Assembly (NCBI RefSeq): GCF_958979055.1
Contig: NC_084886.1
Coordinates: 8,331,154-8,395,153 of the forward strand
Source: Alnus glutinosa
Taxonomy: Eukaryota; Streptophyta; Magnoliopsida; Fagales; Betulaceae
Direction of reading: 5' to 3'
DNA length: 64,000 nucleotides
Shown here piece after piece: positions 1 through 16,739 of the stretch. The translations under genes were made by a program, and so were the position numbers. Position 1 is the stretch's first letter; each line of letters begins with the position of its first letter. Below the pieces are notes generated by a model that did no database searches, was not told the DNA's origin, and was given only the letters and a program-made list of their open reading frames with translations.

Positions 1-339
1 CATTTGGTGGTCAGTGGAGTTATTATACTGATGCTAATATTAAGACAAACAGTCCCATGAACAAGAGGATGATATAGACACAAAATGAGAAAGCAACGAT
101 CCAGCATAATCCTGAGGTAATTAAACAACTCTTTGCAAGACCGCCGCAGTATGACTGAAAAGGCAAAACACCTTTCACCAATATATTGACCAATATCATT
201 TTCAGCAAAACTTAATCCAAAATATAGATATGATGCTATTTAGTTCTGTCATCAGATAACAGCCCCTTTCACAGGAAATAAAATATAAGAAAGGTGAAAG
301 TTTCATGGGACGAGTTGTTCAAACAGGAGCTTGAGAGGC
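1..339. other. 3' flank of PPC4
   Basis: AT-rich DNA downstream of the PPC4 stop codon, presumably holding its 3' UTR. No other coding signal was recognised up to the window edge. Confidence 0.5.
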
Positions 340-2709
340 TCAACCTGTGTTCCTCATTCCAGCTGCAATTCCATTTATTGTGATAAGCAATGCATCTCTG
401 AGTTTATGGTTAGCATCATCACACCTCAACCTCTTTAGCACTTCCACTTGCAGCATGTTCATAGGATTGAGATAGGGAAGTCTGCTTTCTATCAGCCTCC
501 TCAAGCTCCGATTATTCTCAGACAGTTTTTCATGCCCACTAACAACCAGTACATACTTCTCGGCCGTCAAGAGCTCCGTCCTTAGTTTGGAACCAAGTTC
601 TCGCCTACTCTCTGACACAAGGACTTCATCATAGTGCTTAGCTATAGGTATGTCAGCCTTCCCTAAAACCATCTCTATAAGGTCTATGGTGGACTGAAAG
701 AAAGGCCATTCTTCATACATTGCTTTTAGATCATCAGTATGTCCCTTCTCACAAACACCCTTTAGACCAGCTCCCACTCCAAGCCAAGCCGGAAGAACGA
801 ATCTCGTTTGGGTCCATGCAAAGACCCATGGTATGGCACGAAGATGTCCAATTCCTGTTGAACTCTTTCTTCTCGTGGGACGGCTTCCTATGTTAAGGAA
901 GCCAAGCTCAGCTTGAGGTGTAGCCTCATGGAAGTAGGCAAGGAATTCTGGATTTTCATAGACAACGCTCCGATAATTCTGGCAACTGATTTTTGAGATC
1001 TCCTCCATGAGATTACGCCATTTTTCTTCTCGAGGTGGGTGTGGGGGACGTAGGGTTGCAAGCAGCACAGCTGTTGTGTATATCTCCAGCTGTCTAACTG
1101 CCGTCTGTGGCAACCCAAACTTAGCCTGTACCATCTCCCCTTGCTCAGTTGACCGAAGGGTACCCTGCAAATTCAATATGCCGAGATGATTGTCAATATA
1201 AATCCATGGCTTAGATAAAGTCCAGTTTCAGAAGGTGTTTCTATGATTTCTTAACCACTGGACACAAGTTATTAACTTTGAGTCAGATTAAGGACTCAAT
1301 TTGAAGCAAAACTTATTAGTGAAACTTAATTCAAAGTGCACAAAATTGAAAAACATATCAAGTTGTAGAAGTTCTAGCTTTAAAATTCTTTTAGTTTCTT
1401 ATAGTTAATAAAAATTTGTAAGGACATCAGATCCAAAAGGCAAAACTCACCACATTTAAACACGTTCCAATTTAGACAATCAAACGATGTTGGGAGAAAA
1501 ATGAAGTAACCAAGCAAACTGGATTACCACGTTTTTTTATTTCACATATTTTTATCTATTAAAATCAAAATTTTGTTTTGAAACATTTAAAACCAAGAGA
1601 TATACTACTGTTAATTGGAGAACAAAGAACAAAAAAATTACAAAAAGTACCAAGATACCAATCCAATAGATTACTCACCATCACAGAGCCAGGTGGTTGG
1701 GATTGAATGGCAAGATATGTCGGGCCACCCCCACGACCAATACTCCCTCCACGCCCATGAAATAGTGTAACTTTAATACCATACTCATTGCATGCAGCCA
1801 CAACATCTTCTTGAGCTTTGTACAGCTCCCATGCAGCAGTGAAACGCCCAGCATCTTTACCAGAATCAGAGTATCCAACCATAACCTGTCCACAATAACT
1901 TCCTATGCTCCTAAAAGATTATTGGGAACTAAACCACAAATTAATCCTAAAATTGGCTTTTTTTTTATTGAATACCTCTTGGTGGCCATTATGGTTCTGT
2001 ATGATGTGTTCCCGATACCAATCAATTGATAATAATCTCCTGATCACCGATCCTGCTGCTCTCAAGTCCTTCACGGTTTCAAATAGAGGAACCACCCGCA
2101 GCCTATCCCAAAATGTATGTAAACCTTATGAGATCAACTGTTGCAAGTATAATATAAACTGCACTTGTGGTGTGCCAAAGACATACTAAAATGTTTGAAC
2201 CAACTAAGCAACACGTCATGCAAAATTATGTAGAAAATATTCTCTATATTCCTTTTTCCCTAGTAATGCAAACTGATAGCTATGTCATCCTGCTATCACT
2301 TTTCCATAGAATGATCGACTTTGGGGTGGACAAACATAGCATGCGTGTTTTGTTATATACACATTACCAAGAATGATAACATGAATGGAAATGACATATC
2401 TCGGTGAAATTCCCATCAATAATTTCATACAAAAATTAGACTAATTTCCATAACGGAATGACAAACAAAATGGTAAAATTTGTTTCCATGTGCATCCGAA
2501 CATTCCGATAAAATTGTGATCAGAAAAATTTAGAATTACAAATGTAATTGAAGTGATATCAACATTGAGGAGTGTAAACTCACGTTCCACCAGGACATGG
2601 TCTTCCTAATTCCCCGCTAATAGCAAGTCTTGCATCTTTCTGTAAAAGCTCAACAGCAAGGACATCGCTTGCCTGCCAATTAGCAAACACTTGTTAATTC
2701 GGTATTGAC

Positions 2710-2742
<33 letters not shown>

Positions 2743-5700
2743 GACAGTTAAAAGAATCTTTTAGGCTTTGATTTTGAGTAAACAGATGCAATCTCAAGTC
2801 ATAAAAGTAGTAGCAGTTAACCATACATTTGAAGCCATAGAAATCACATAGGCTCCAAGTGAATCACTCCCTAGCTCAGCAGCTACACGGAAGGTGTCCA
2901 GGACTTCTTTAACATCAGCAGCAACCTGGAAAGACCCAAGTGAGAGCAGTAATACAAATTTACTAAACGCAAATAATTGAAAGAGAAAAGCAAAATGCCT
3001 TGCATCAATCATTAAAACTTTCATGCTATTCTCTAATCTCAAAAGTACGAGTCGTTGAATATGAAACCAACTCCAATGTATACGAAGAAGTGAAAAGAGA
3101 TCAGTTTTTAAACAATAATTCTGCTACAATTATCGATATTTTTTTTCTTGTTTCAAAAGAGAGGAGCTTGACCAGTTTCTTTTTTTTCTTTATTTTTCCG
3201 TCCATTTAGATTCTCTTCTGCAGAATCTGTGACCAGTGAAATCCTATCTGAGCACAATACCTCAATACTGGCGGGAACAAGTGGCCTCTTCCCTTTCAGC
3301 TCCCTCGTTAAAAATTCCAGCTTCTTTCCCTCATCCCACTCACTATATGTACCCATATCCAAATATCTGGTAATTGCATCTAGTGTATCAGCATGTCTAC
3401 CAGATTCCTGATAAATTGCAAAATTCAGTTAAATCAGATTTCAAAGCAAATAGTAGCTATCACCAAAAACGCAAAACATACCTGACGCAAGTCGAGTTTC
3501 ATCAATACCATCCCAAAAGTAGCAACTCTTCGGATCAGGTCAGCCAGCCGACCATCAGCTAGTACCCCAGATCCACATGATTGCTGGAAAATCGATGGTT
3601 GTATATCAAAATTAATAAAACCACCATAAAAAGTATGCCTTCATTTAAGAGCAGCGAGGGAGGAAGGGAGGGAGAGACAGAGAGTACCAAAGACTCATAA
3701 CACAGGAGCAGTGGTTCCAATAATTGATCTGATGTTTCATAGTAGTCCCAAGAATCATATTCGCAAGGAAGATCCTCGAGAAGAAGCTCCAGACGTCTTT
3801 GTGTCTTCATAAGCTGAAGCACAGGACATAATAATGTAATTGTATTTACTATCTCAGTGAGAAATTTAGCTTAACAGTTAGATAGAAGCTTCATCCACAT
3901 GAGTCAAACAATACCTTGTCTTTTACATTGCCGATAACAATTCTATAAGGAGCAATTCCCGGGCTTTGAGAGATCCTTGGCTCCAAAAGCTTCTGGAAGC
4001 TGGACCTTCCTATCTGGGATTCTGAAAGTGCTTTCCTCTGAGCAACGAGTTGACTAGAGTTGAAAGAAGTAGACCTTGACATCACAGCTGACTGTGCAGT
4101 GCTAGAATTAGCCGAATTTCCATTTTGTAATGACAAGCGTAAATTTTGACGAAAATCCAGAAGTGAAAATTTCGAACTAGAAGGACCCTGACCATCCTAG
4201 AAAAAGAGAAACAGATAATGGAGAGACTATAAGTAATTGCTAGCTATGATTCAGAGAGCAGGAGAAAAAATCTAAGTGGCTATGCAAATGCTGTGCACAA
4301 ATGTGACCATCCTAGAACTTGCTTCACCTGACGATTCAGTGGCTTGTAATCAGTGATAGGCAATGCAAGTCTGGGATACTCGGATCCACCATCATTGCAT
4401 TCTGCATGAATAATAAGTTCAACAAGGGTATATCAATAATGGAAATATTGGTCTGCACTTACACTCGATGCAAAATAAAAATAAAAAATAATAAAAAAAC
4501 AAATTAGGGAAAATTATACTTGGCCCCTCCAACCTACCATCCCAATTACACTTACATTTCCAAACTACTAGTCACTGCAACTCGGACCTATAAATTATCA
4601 AAATGTTTCAAGTTTCACCTGGTGTCAATTCCGGCCATTACTTTTGGATAGAAAACATCACACATCACAATCACATGCGCATGAGCCATTCTTCTGCCAA
4701 AAATACCCCAGTGCAACAGATAAAAATTACGAAATTGTTCCTAACATAGGGGTGGCCGTGTGCCACCCCCATTTATAGAACACGGCCAACATAACAGAGG
4801 GGGTGGCTGCCCTCTGTCAGTGGGAGTGGTTCATGGCACCCTGATTTTTTTTCCTTTCATTTTCTTTCGACAGTTAGCAGTGGTGGTGGATCTCAATGGT
4901 TTACTTCCACCATGTGTTGTGATTTTGAGGTTTTGCATCTGATTTTTTTTCTTAAAACGATGTGTTTTTACACAAAATGGGGGCAAATTGATGACTTCAA
5001 AATGTCTCAGACGCGCATGCTATGCACATTTGATGTTTTCCATCCAAAATCATGGCCAAATTTGACGGAGGGGACAACTTGAAATAATTTATCCAAAATT
5101 TTAAGTAGATAATCAAATGTACCAGTGCAAGAGGGCAGATCAGCTCTGGCTGGAAGTTGTGTTGGAAGGGATGGAGCTTGTTGGCCATGAAGCTTCATTT
5201 GACTTCTGCTCAGAGACTGATTCCAACTCTCATGCCGAACATCAGATGAAGTTTCTGAAGAGAAATTTGAATTACAGTCAAGTTACTGAAGTAGATCACA
5301 ACTGCTGCGTATGGATCTTCAAGAAAATCAAGAGAGGATGATCTGTAGATACTCCAATTTAGAAGACTTGATGTCTTAGGCCATGAAACACGGTAACTGG
5401 AAAAGAACACCATTTTCTCAACAAAAATCTGAATGTACCCCTTCAGTAACCGTGTGGCCCATCTCATTCTTGTTACATATTAAAATAGGCATTAGAAGCA
5501 TACTGACACTGTGGCTTCTTAAGCCATTTTCTTCTGCATATAGTCATAAAATTATCTGGATAAACTTAAACTTAGATTTAGTTGCTAAAAACAACATGCT
5601 TGAGAAACCAGAAAACCAATCTCATTTTTTCTTTTTCTTTTTTCCTTCTTAGGCAGAACCCCAAAATCTCAACATCAAACGAATTTAAAACTGAAGATTG

Positions 5701-8700
5701 AAATTGAATTTCAAATGGTCAATATTAAGATTTAAAACAAAACAAAAAGTTCTTATGACTTTTTAATTTATCATGACGCAGAAATTCAGCAAGGGAAAAG
5801 GGCCAACATTAAGCAATATAATTCCCCATGATTTTCAAGAAGGTTGGAAACCAAAAATGAAAAGGCATTTAGAACAAAAACCATACAGCTTTACTTTTCT
5901 TTTCTGATTTCCCTCTTTCAGTAAGCGAGCAACAAAATATGGCAAACCCAGGTGAGGATGCATGCTCATTACACTATTTGTAATCATAGCGGCAAAAAAT
6001 AAATAAACTATTTGACATATTAAATTGCTACTATAAAATTCTAAATATATGCTTATTATATTAATAAACCTTCATTGTCATGCATTAGACCTTACAAGTT
6101 ATGTTTGTCACTCTGTATATCTCAAGTCGTGATCTTCAGTTGACAGCTCTAGTCTCTTGATTCTTGTACTTAAGTTGTAGTTTAATATTATTTGCTAAAA
6201 TATCATCTACAAAACTTAAATTATCACATCAATCAAGTTTAAAGCATTGTTATACAAAAAATTAAATTATTTAGGGCCCAATTGGATTGGTACTGATATT
6301 GACAGTTCCCATCTCTAAGAACACAAGGGCATTTGTCTCCAAATTTTAAACTCTATCCAGTGGACAATTCATATAAGACAAGGACAAAAGAAGCATAATG
6401 ATTACGATATCCATAATTATAAAATTCCAGAGCTTCAAAAGAACTTAAACATGCAAAACCTTCTTCTAGAATTTCATGTGCCAGTTTTGACAATCTATCA
6501 CTGCACTGATTCATGGATAGTTCAAATCTGAGGCTATCAGTTTCGCGAATGTAGAGGTCAATAGCCATCCACCTAGATAAAAGAGAGACATCTTTGGTGA
6601 CCTGAAGCAACAGAAAGAAAAGCATTTGATGTCCTCATGTACTTTGACAGCAACAGCAGAATGAAACTGGAGTCCGTTATAGTTAGACATTAAGCATAGC
6701 TTTTCAATGTAATCAGTACAAACCAAAAAGATTTTTGAAAAGAAGTAATTCTTTCACAGAACAACACTTTATTAGACTCTTAAAAAATGAAGTAACAAAA
6801 ACTGTTTCAGCTACCTTATAGGACTTTTCAAGAAATCACACACTTCATACATTAATGAAGAAAATTCATTCTAGCAGTGGGTGTTCACTTCTAAGTGCAT
6901 CAAGTTCATAGTAAAAGAAAAGTGCATCAAGTTCATAATTAAATAAGACAATTCACATACACACATTAAATTGGACAAACAAAGCAAAAGTATCTTTAGC
7001 ACTACCAACATCTTTTGAAGCATGCAAAAAAAAAAAAACAAAGTCTTCAATTTTAACAGAACAAATGACTTCTCAATAGCGAATGAAACAGGACCACTGT
7101 GATGTAAGAAATAAATAAATTAATCAGGACTGAAGTGAAGACCCTCATGAAGAACGCAAGAACTAAAAATTTCAAAGCTAAACAGAAGCATATGCCTAAG
7201 GTTAAAAAAAAAAACATCTCAACTTTGTTCCGACCATTAAAAATGTTTGTTTAATATGTCAACAGCTTTTCTGAAAATAACTCAGATCATTACCAAGAAT
7301 GGTAAATATGCCATTGAAACAAGGAAACAGAAAATTACAACTCAATCAAGCTTTGCCGCTAATGTCTGCAGGATAAGTTACAAAGGTTGTCTTTTATTAC
7401 TTTTTCCTGTTCAAAGGAAATGACCCACAGGACTTATCTAGAATTTTGCTAGCGTCTCTGTACCAAATTCTAGTAGAAGCTTTCACATGTGGATTATTTG
7501 CCATTGTTCTAAGACCTTCCTCAATCAAAGGAAAGATATTATCTTATACAAGTAGAAGAAATCATTTCACAGATGCAAAATTGTAGACACTTTGAAGATC
7601 TTATCTCATACAAGTAGGAGACATATTTCAAAAAGATGACCACTTGTAGTTGTAGAAACCTCACCTTTGCTGTTACATTTGGATTTCCATCTCTATCACC
7701 CCCCATCCAAGACCCAAACTTTATTGGTGTGCAAGTTAATGGAAGGGGCCTCCCAGTATGCTGTAGGGGAGGAAGAAGAAGAAGAAATAAGACAGAAAAG
7801 CTACAAGGAAGAAAGTATGCGCAGGCAAAGAATCCAGTAGGTACCAAACACAGTTTGAAGACAAACCTTCTTTAGGGCATTGCTGACCCGACGTAAATAA
7901 TGAGGTACAGCTTTCCAAAGGGACTGCTCCACAATGTTCAAACCTGAGATAATAAAATGAACACATGCAGGTATGTACATAATTTTGCAGAGAAAACAAA
8001 GCATGCAATATCTAACAATTCTTAGCTTCAAGTAGTTTACCAGCCCTAGCTTCTTCAACAGGCGTAGGTTGGTAGCGCCTAAGCTCGTCAGTCTGCCAGA
8101 TTGAAGTAATCTCTCTCACCTACAAAACCGATATTAATTCTATAACTCACACGGCATATTTAGTTCTCCTCTTAACTATAACAGCAAAATTGAATCTATA
8201 AATCAAATAAATGCAAGAATTAGACAATTTGTTTTCCACATTATCATATAGACACAAGCACAAACCCCACCCTCCACACACTAACACATGTACACTTTAC
8301 AGTGACTTTCTGGGGGATTGTTATGCAGTAAGAGAAACAATACCAGATCCTCAATAAGCATTTCTCGATCTTCGAGACTAAGATCAGGTCGGTCATTGTA
8401 GTCTAAAAGATGCTGAAAGGAAAGGTGAAGTTAGAATAAGAGACAAGGAACGGAAAGGATATTAAAGATATTACATTTGAACACATCACAGTGTCAAGAA
8501 CATTGACAACTTACGGCAAGTCTAATGTGCTTGTATTGTAATGTGCGACGATTGATTTGTGTGGGATGTGCAGTAAGAACAATTTCAACCTCCTGCAGCA
8601 ACAAGTATGCCAAAATCAAGAACAATAAAGAAGAACGGACAACTTCTTAACCATCCACACTTAAATTTGCATTTTTCAGACAAGCAAATTACAGATACTT

Positions 8701-9790
8701 AAACGCAAAAATAAATAAATAAAACAACAGCTTGTGGTTTTGAAAGTTTATTTTCTTCAGGCAACGGGATCAAGAAATTTAGAAAACTAGAAGCACAAGA
8801 ACCAACAAGAAACCTGCTTGCAAACAGTTTCATAGAGCTCATCTGTGGGAACTCCACCCTGAACCAGCTGATTAAAAATGTCGTCACAAGATTTCGATAG
8901 AGGCGCCCCGTTTCGTGCCTTACGAACTCTGCACAAGGCAACATTTCTCTTGAAGATTGATTTTAAAAGCCTTTCAAATCCAAAAACTGGAAGTATATCA
9001 TACCGATTTTGTCAAGAGTAAATTAAGAAACTCCATGTATCTATTTTTTAGCAACCAAGAAAAAGAACAAACGTGACGCAATGAAGTATTTTCATCTAAT
9101 CTTTCTAAAACAAACTAATCATCAATAAAGACCGATATACCTGTGATGGGTTTCGGCGATACCAGTCAAATTGAGATAGTGGCTGAACGCGCGAGCGAGG
9201 GTCAAGGCTTCCTCCAAGGTCATCTTCGATATCTCAGAAGCCAGCTGCTTCTCTAGCAGCTCCGCCATGTCCTCGATCCCCGCCGTCCTCATGTTGCAAG
9301 CGCTCTATCACACAAACCCCACCATTCAAAGACATTTTTCAACATGACATATCTTTACGCGTCTGTTTGGATGCTGAGAAAATGTAAGGGAAACAGGGGG
9401 ACCAAAAAAGACACTGATTTGAAGACCTGATAATTATTTCAAAATCAAAAACTCCAACAGACTCACTACTGAGCCTAATATAGTTGTTTCAGTTGAGATT
9501 TTCTTGTTTTTTGCTTGAAAGCCCAAAAACATCAAAGGCATGCATTCCTCTGTTTTCTCAGCAACCAAAAAGAAACGACGTAACAACCAACACGATGAGC
9601 AGCGACTAGTACAGAAATGACTACGGAGGAGTACCTGAGCAAGGGTACGGTTCCTCTCCAGCTTCTCCATGAACTTGCCTCCGACCTCGCGCTGCAACAC
9701 ATCGTTGAGAAGACTTCCGAGCAATTTGCAGTCGTCGTCGAAGCTCTGAAACGAGATTTCCTCCGCTATGTCATCCGTGGTGTCCGTCAT
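340..9790 (-). CDS. PPC4: bacterial-type phosphoenolpyruvate carboxylase, 20 exons
   Basis: Cytosolic enzyme making oxaloacetate from phosphoenolpyruvate and bicarbonate. Exons (transcript order): 9635-9790, 9141-9304, 8814-8928, 8515-8592, 8344-8412, 8041-8119, 7867-7943, 7665-7760, 6460-6601, 5123-5254, 4328-4401, 3915-4196, 3688-3813, 3482-3583, 3261-3407, 2827-2925, 2584-2672, 1976-2102, 1679-1885, 340-1164. All introns are GT-AG, the phases join, and the product is 1061 aa. Seen: start [11 protein letters not shown], active-site LTAHPTQ (His about 154), [11 protein letters not shown] (722-732), [13 protein letters not shown] (760-772), and C-terminal RNTG instead of the plant-type QNTG. 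There is no N-terminal phosphoserine motif of plant-type PEPC. Residues about 326-488 form a Ser/Gln-rich, probably disordered insert, typical of the bacterial-type class. In castor this class forms class-2 complexes with plant-type PEPC and is phosphorylated at Thr4 and in the insert; a Thr is present at position 4 here. Introns carry repeats. No frameshift seen. Confidence 0.95.
2712..2742. repeat. (GT)n(AT)n microsatellite in a PPC4 intron
   Basis: A compound dinucleotide run in the intron between the exons at 2827-2925 and 2584-2672. It is likely polymorphic in length. Confidence 0.85.
4505..5010. repeat. GC-rich hairpin repeat inside a PPC4 intron
   Basis: The intron between exons 10 and 11 contains a compositional island (about 4745-4835) with facing GGGGTGGC/GCCACCCC words inside AT-rich flanks. 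The same kind of module recurs at about 14468, 26390 and 46540, so I read it as part of a dispersed repeat, probably a non-autonomous DNA element. Its ends are not resolved. Confidence 0.4.
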
Positions 9791-10140
9791 TGCCTCACAA
9801 ACAGACCGAGCGAGTGAGCGAGAGATAATCGTGCGCGCGTTTGCGTGCGAAGAATGAGAAGCAGAGGAGGTTGAGCGAGAGCGAGTGAGAGAGCGAGGAG
9901 GAATATGTGTGTGTGTATGAGTGTGTACGGAAAGTCAGGGAATGCGGGGCCTGTGCAGCGTGGGGAACTGACAAGTGGCGGTGACGGCGGGAATAGCGGG
10001 GGTGCAGATTTGGTCTCTTGGTGGCACTGAAACTGTTGGGAGCCAGTGAACCAGAGAGGTGACCGGGTGATTCCGGGAGAAATCACTGGGGTTTTGAAGG
10101 AGATATTTTTGGAATTATACCGGTAGATTCTTTTACGTAA
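9791..10140 (-). promoter_or_regulatory. 5' leader and proximal promoter of PPC4
   Basis: Directly upstream of the PPC4 start codon (minus strand). It contains purine-rich GAGCGAGAG runs and a short GT microsatellite (about 9906-9930), typical of plant 5' leaders. I cannot place the transcription start or a TATA box with confidence. Confidence 0.35.
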
Positions 10141-10429
10141 GAGCATCTCAGGTAATGACGTGTGTATTAGCTGCTCTAAAATTATAATTATATTCTTTAA
10201 CTACTATTTTTTTCAATACATATTCTTAACAAATTCTCTATTATTATTTTCTAGCCAATAAACGCCTCTGAGAAATGGTGTGACAAGCAATTAAAAATAG
10301 TGAAAATTCATTTATTAAAAATATGCAAGTATTTATAAATAATTTATTGGAGTGCCCTTTCACTCTTTTATTAGCTAAATTTTAAAGAAAGTGATTTTGA
10401 GGGTTTAAAGCATCTTATGGAAGATGCTC
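10141..10429. mobile_element. Tourist-like MITE (PIF/Harbinger type)
   Basis: A 289-bp AT-rich element starting GAGCATCT and ending AGATGCTC, flanked on both sides by TAA (10138-10140 and 10430-10432). A 3-bp TAA target duplication with short inverted repeats is the hallmark of PIF/Harbinger MITEs. It has no coding capacity. Confidence 0.65.
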
Positions 10430-12537
10430 TAACCATTCACATTTTTTTCCTGTGATCCTGCTCACACAAAAGAATATATAAATAAATCAATAAAACAAAA
10501 AACTTATTTTTTTTAAAGTTTCTGATTAATCCCTGTTATTTTTATCTTATCATGTGAAGATTATTCTAATATCCGTGACTACAAAATTTCAACCCTTAAT
10601 TTGATTACATTATTTCTTGTGTCTCACATGATTTTTCATGTGGTCACGTGGCACCTGACAGTCTTGTTCACCCAAGTGGAGCAAATTGGTTTCTTTTATT
10701 TAAAAAAAAAAAAAAAAAAAAAAACTTGAGCAAGTGGCAACTATCAGTGCACAATTTGAGAAGGGTAAATTTTTGTTCCAATTGTTTTAATTCAATTTAT
10801 TAAAGGTGCGTTTGGAATTTCGATTTCATAGACAATAAACGTGATTTTAAACCGTTTAAAAATAGGTTTTTTAAAAATTACAATTTAAAAATGCATAAAA
10901 TCTGTTTTTTCAAATCAATTTTAAAGGCTAATTTGTGATTTTAAATGTTAAACCGCGTTTATAAAACTCACTTTTTCAAATTGCACATTTTAAAATTGTT
11001 ATTTTAAATCGCACTTTTTAAAATTGTAAACTCAAACCGACCCTAAATTGATATGTATTTTCAAAGCATCTAAGTATTTATATAATTCTCATATTCTCTA
11101 AAGATCATACGTGTAAGTTTAACGAAATGGAATAATTTTATTTTTATTAAAACAAAATAAATACGAATGGTCACAACGCTCACATTAAATGCGAAATTGA
11201 TGTATAGTGTGAATGTGTGGTCCAACATTTCATGTACAAATAGATATAGAGGTAGACTACTCGTGACTATGGAACTTTTCCTTAAAATAATGAGATGAGC
11301 GGTTATTTATCTAATGAAAATATTATTTCTTTTAAGATTCTAGTAGTAGATAATACATAATAGTAGAGAATAAAAATATATTATGTTAATATCTCTAAGT
11401 AGCTGTGTATTATTTTTATTATTATCTTTAATTATTATTATCTTTATTAATAGTTGTTAGTGATAGGATAGTCATATGATACATTTCTATGAAGTGTTAG
11501 TAATATGATACATCTTTATGGGAGCAGTTTATATTTATCACATTTATTTGTAATTCTATGTAAATCTATTGGGTTGATGAATAAAGTAAGCAAAATATTA
11601 TTAATATTCAACTCTTTAATTGATCTGGAAAGTGATAGGGTTCCTTGAACTACTCTTATTTATATATCTGTTACATGTTTGAGTAATTAGGCACGTAACA
11701 GGTACAATGCAACATTTGAAAGTTTAGGAGACATTATAAATTGCGTAATGGGGAGTAAAGTTTCCTCTTAATTAATGGATTATCATGGAGAAAAAACTGC
11801 TTAACCCTAATTAAATAAATTAGGTATTCGTAGATATATATGATTTTATAATGGACATTTATTATAACAAAACACAAAGTTAAACAATAAACATAGTTAT
11901 TTTTTTTCTAGATTTTATGTTGTTAATATCAAATTGGTCTATGTTGATTATAATATATAGTTGATCATGGTTAGATGTATTAATTTTGCGACTAATAATA
12001 GTCGTTGTTGGATGATATTAACCTATGCATGTCAAGACTTATCCAGCAAATTAATTAATTATGGTAGTCTAGCTTGACAAATTGTTTATCAATTTGTGAC
12101 ATTAAAATATATTTCACAGCCCTGATTTTCTCCTTTTTGACTAATTAAGTAACATTATTACTTTAAAAAAAATATATAAAAAAAAAAAAAAAAAAAATCG
12201 AAAGCGAGATATAGAGATATAGACTTGAAATAAAATGTCAAAATAAGAAGAAAATATGCTTATAAAAATAATATTATATTACATCTTGTACTACTTTTAA
12301 CATTATTCATTACGATCTAATGGCATTTTCTTTTCATTAGAAGAAGGTTTTGGTACAACCCACACCGGATGGGAGATTTGAAGAGCTAGATATTCTCCTG
12401 TTGATTGTTAATGATAATTTATTTTGATCAGAAGACTGATGATGCCAGACACACATATATAATGAAATGAAAAATGATTGTATAATTTTATTATTATTTT
12501 TTTTTTTTTGGGGGGGGTAAGTTGAATAGTTTATAAT
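10430..12537. other. AT-rich intergenic DNA with one further MITE candidate
   Basis: No gene seen. About 10804-11046 starts GGTGCGTTTGG and ends with a loose inverted match (CAAACCGACCC), with an interior of alternating AAAT/TTTA words, as in hAT-like MITEs; no clean target duplication was found. Long A tracts lie at about 10700-10724 and 12173-12198. The rest is low-complexity AT-rich sequence. Confidence 0.4.
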
Positions 12538-12718
12538 GAGTAATGCTACACATCATCCCCTTGTCTCATTTTGTCACCCTAAAATTGATGTGGCTCTTAA
12601 AATCACCATTGAATTTTTGATATATCACTCTTGGATTTTGATCCAATGGTGATTTTAAGAGTCACATCAATTTTGGGGTGACAAAAGGAAGACAAAGGGA
12701 TGATGTGTAGCATTACTC
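12538..12718. mobile_element. Mutator-type MITE, 181 bp, with 9-bp target duplication
   Basis: A near-perfect hairpin. The left end GAGTAATGCTACACATCAT is mirrored by the right end ATGATGTGTAGCATTACTC, and most of the interior also pairs. Identical 9-bp flanks GTTTATAAT sit at 12529-12537 and 12719-12727. A 9-bp target duplication points to the Mutator superfamily. Two related copies occur at 41909-42042 and 60771-60960. Confidence 0.85.
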
Positions 12719-16069
<3,351 letters not shown>

Positions 16070-16739
16070 GGATATATTACTATGTTCTACTTGCTGTTTT
16101 CTCTGTGAGAACAGTGTGCATGTATTTTACGAGTTGAATCAAGTTGAGTATTGTCTGTTCAAATTTGGTTGAAAAAAAGTATATGTAAGCTCAACTTGGC
16201 TCGGATTCGAGACGAGCTACAAAAGAATGTTCAAGCTTGGCTCGATAAAAATTAATCGTGTTTGAACTCGTTTCGAGCTTGACTAGTTTTACCAAATGAG
16301 TCGAGCTCGAGTTAGACTCCGGTGGATTTTACCACATAACAAAAATAAGATAAGTAAAACTGGCAAATTCCTAAAAATAACAGAACTCGCTCAAGTATTT
16401 GACAAATTTCATAAACGTAACAGAAGAAAAGCGAAAAAAAAAAACGAGAGCAAGAGCAAGTAACAACCTACCAACTCGTAAAAACTCATAGATTGTGAGT
16501 TTACAGAAGTATGGTGAAGGCTCTTGTATATATAATCGAGTTTGTTACAGATGTTGATAATTGTATACAATTTATAAGCAAAGAAAACAAATTGTGCAGA
16601 TGAGCAATGGAACAGATTGTACAGATGATAAGCAATGAAAACGAATACTATCTTCTAGGTTTATCCTTAGTTATTCCTATCTTCTCAGTTCTTGACTCTT
16701 GTTGCTGGTTGCCATTCTAATTGCTGTCTTCCAACTCTT

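Noticed and set aside
1811-2189. Plus-strand frames over PPC4 exons 18-19
   Set aside because: Antisense shadows; the minus strand carries the conserved PEPC catalytic motifs.
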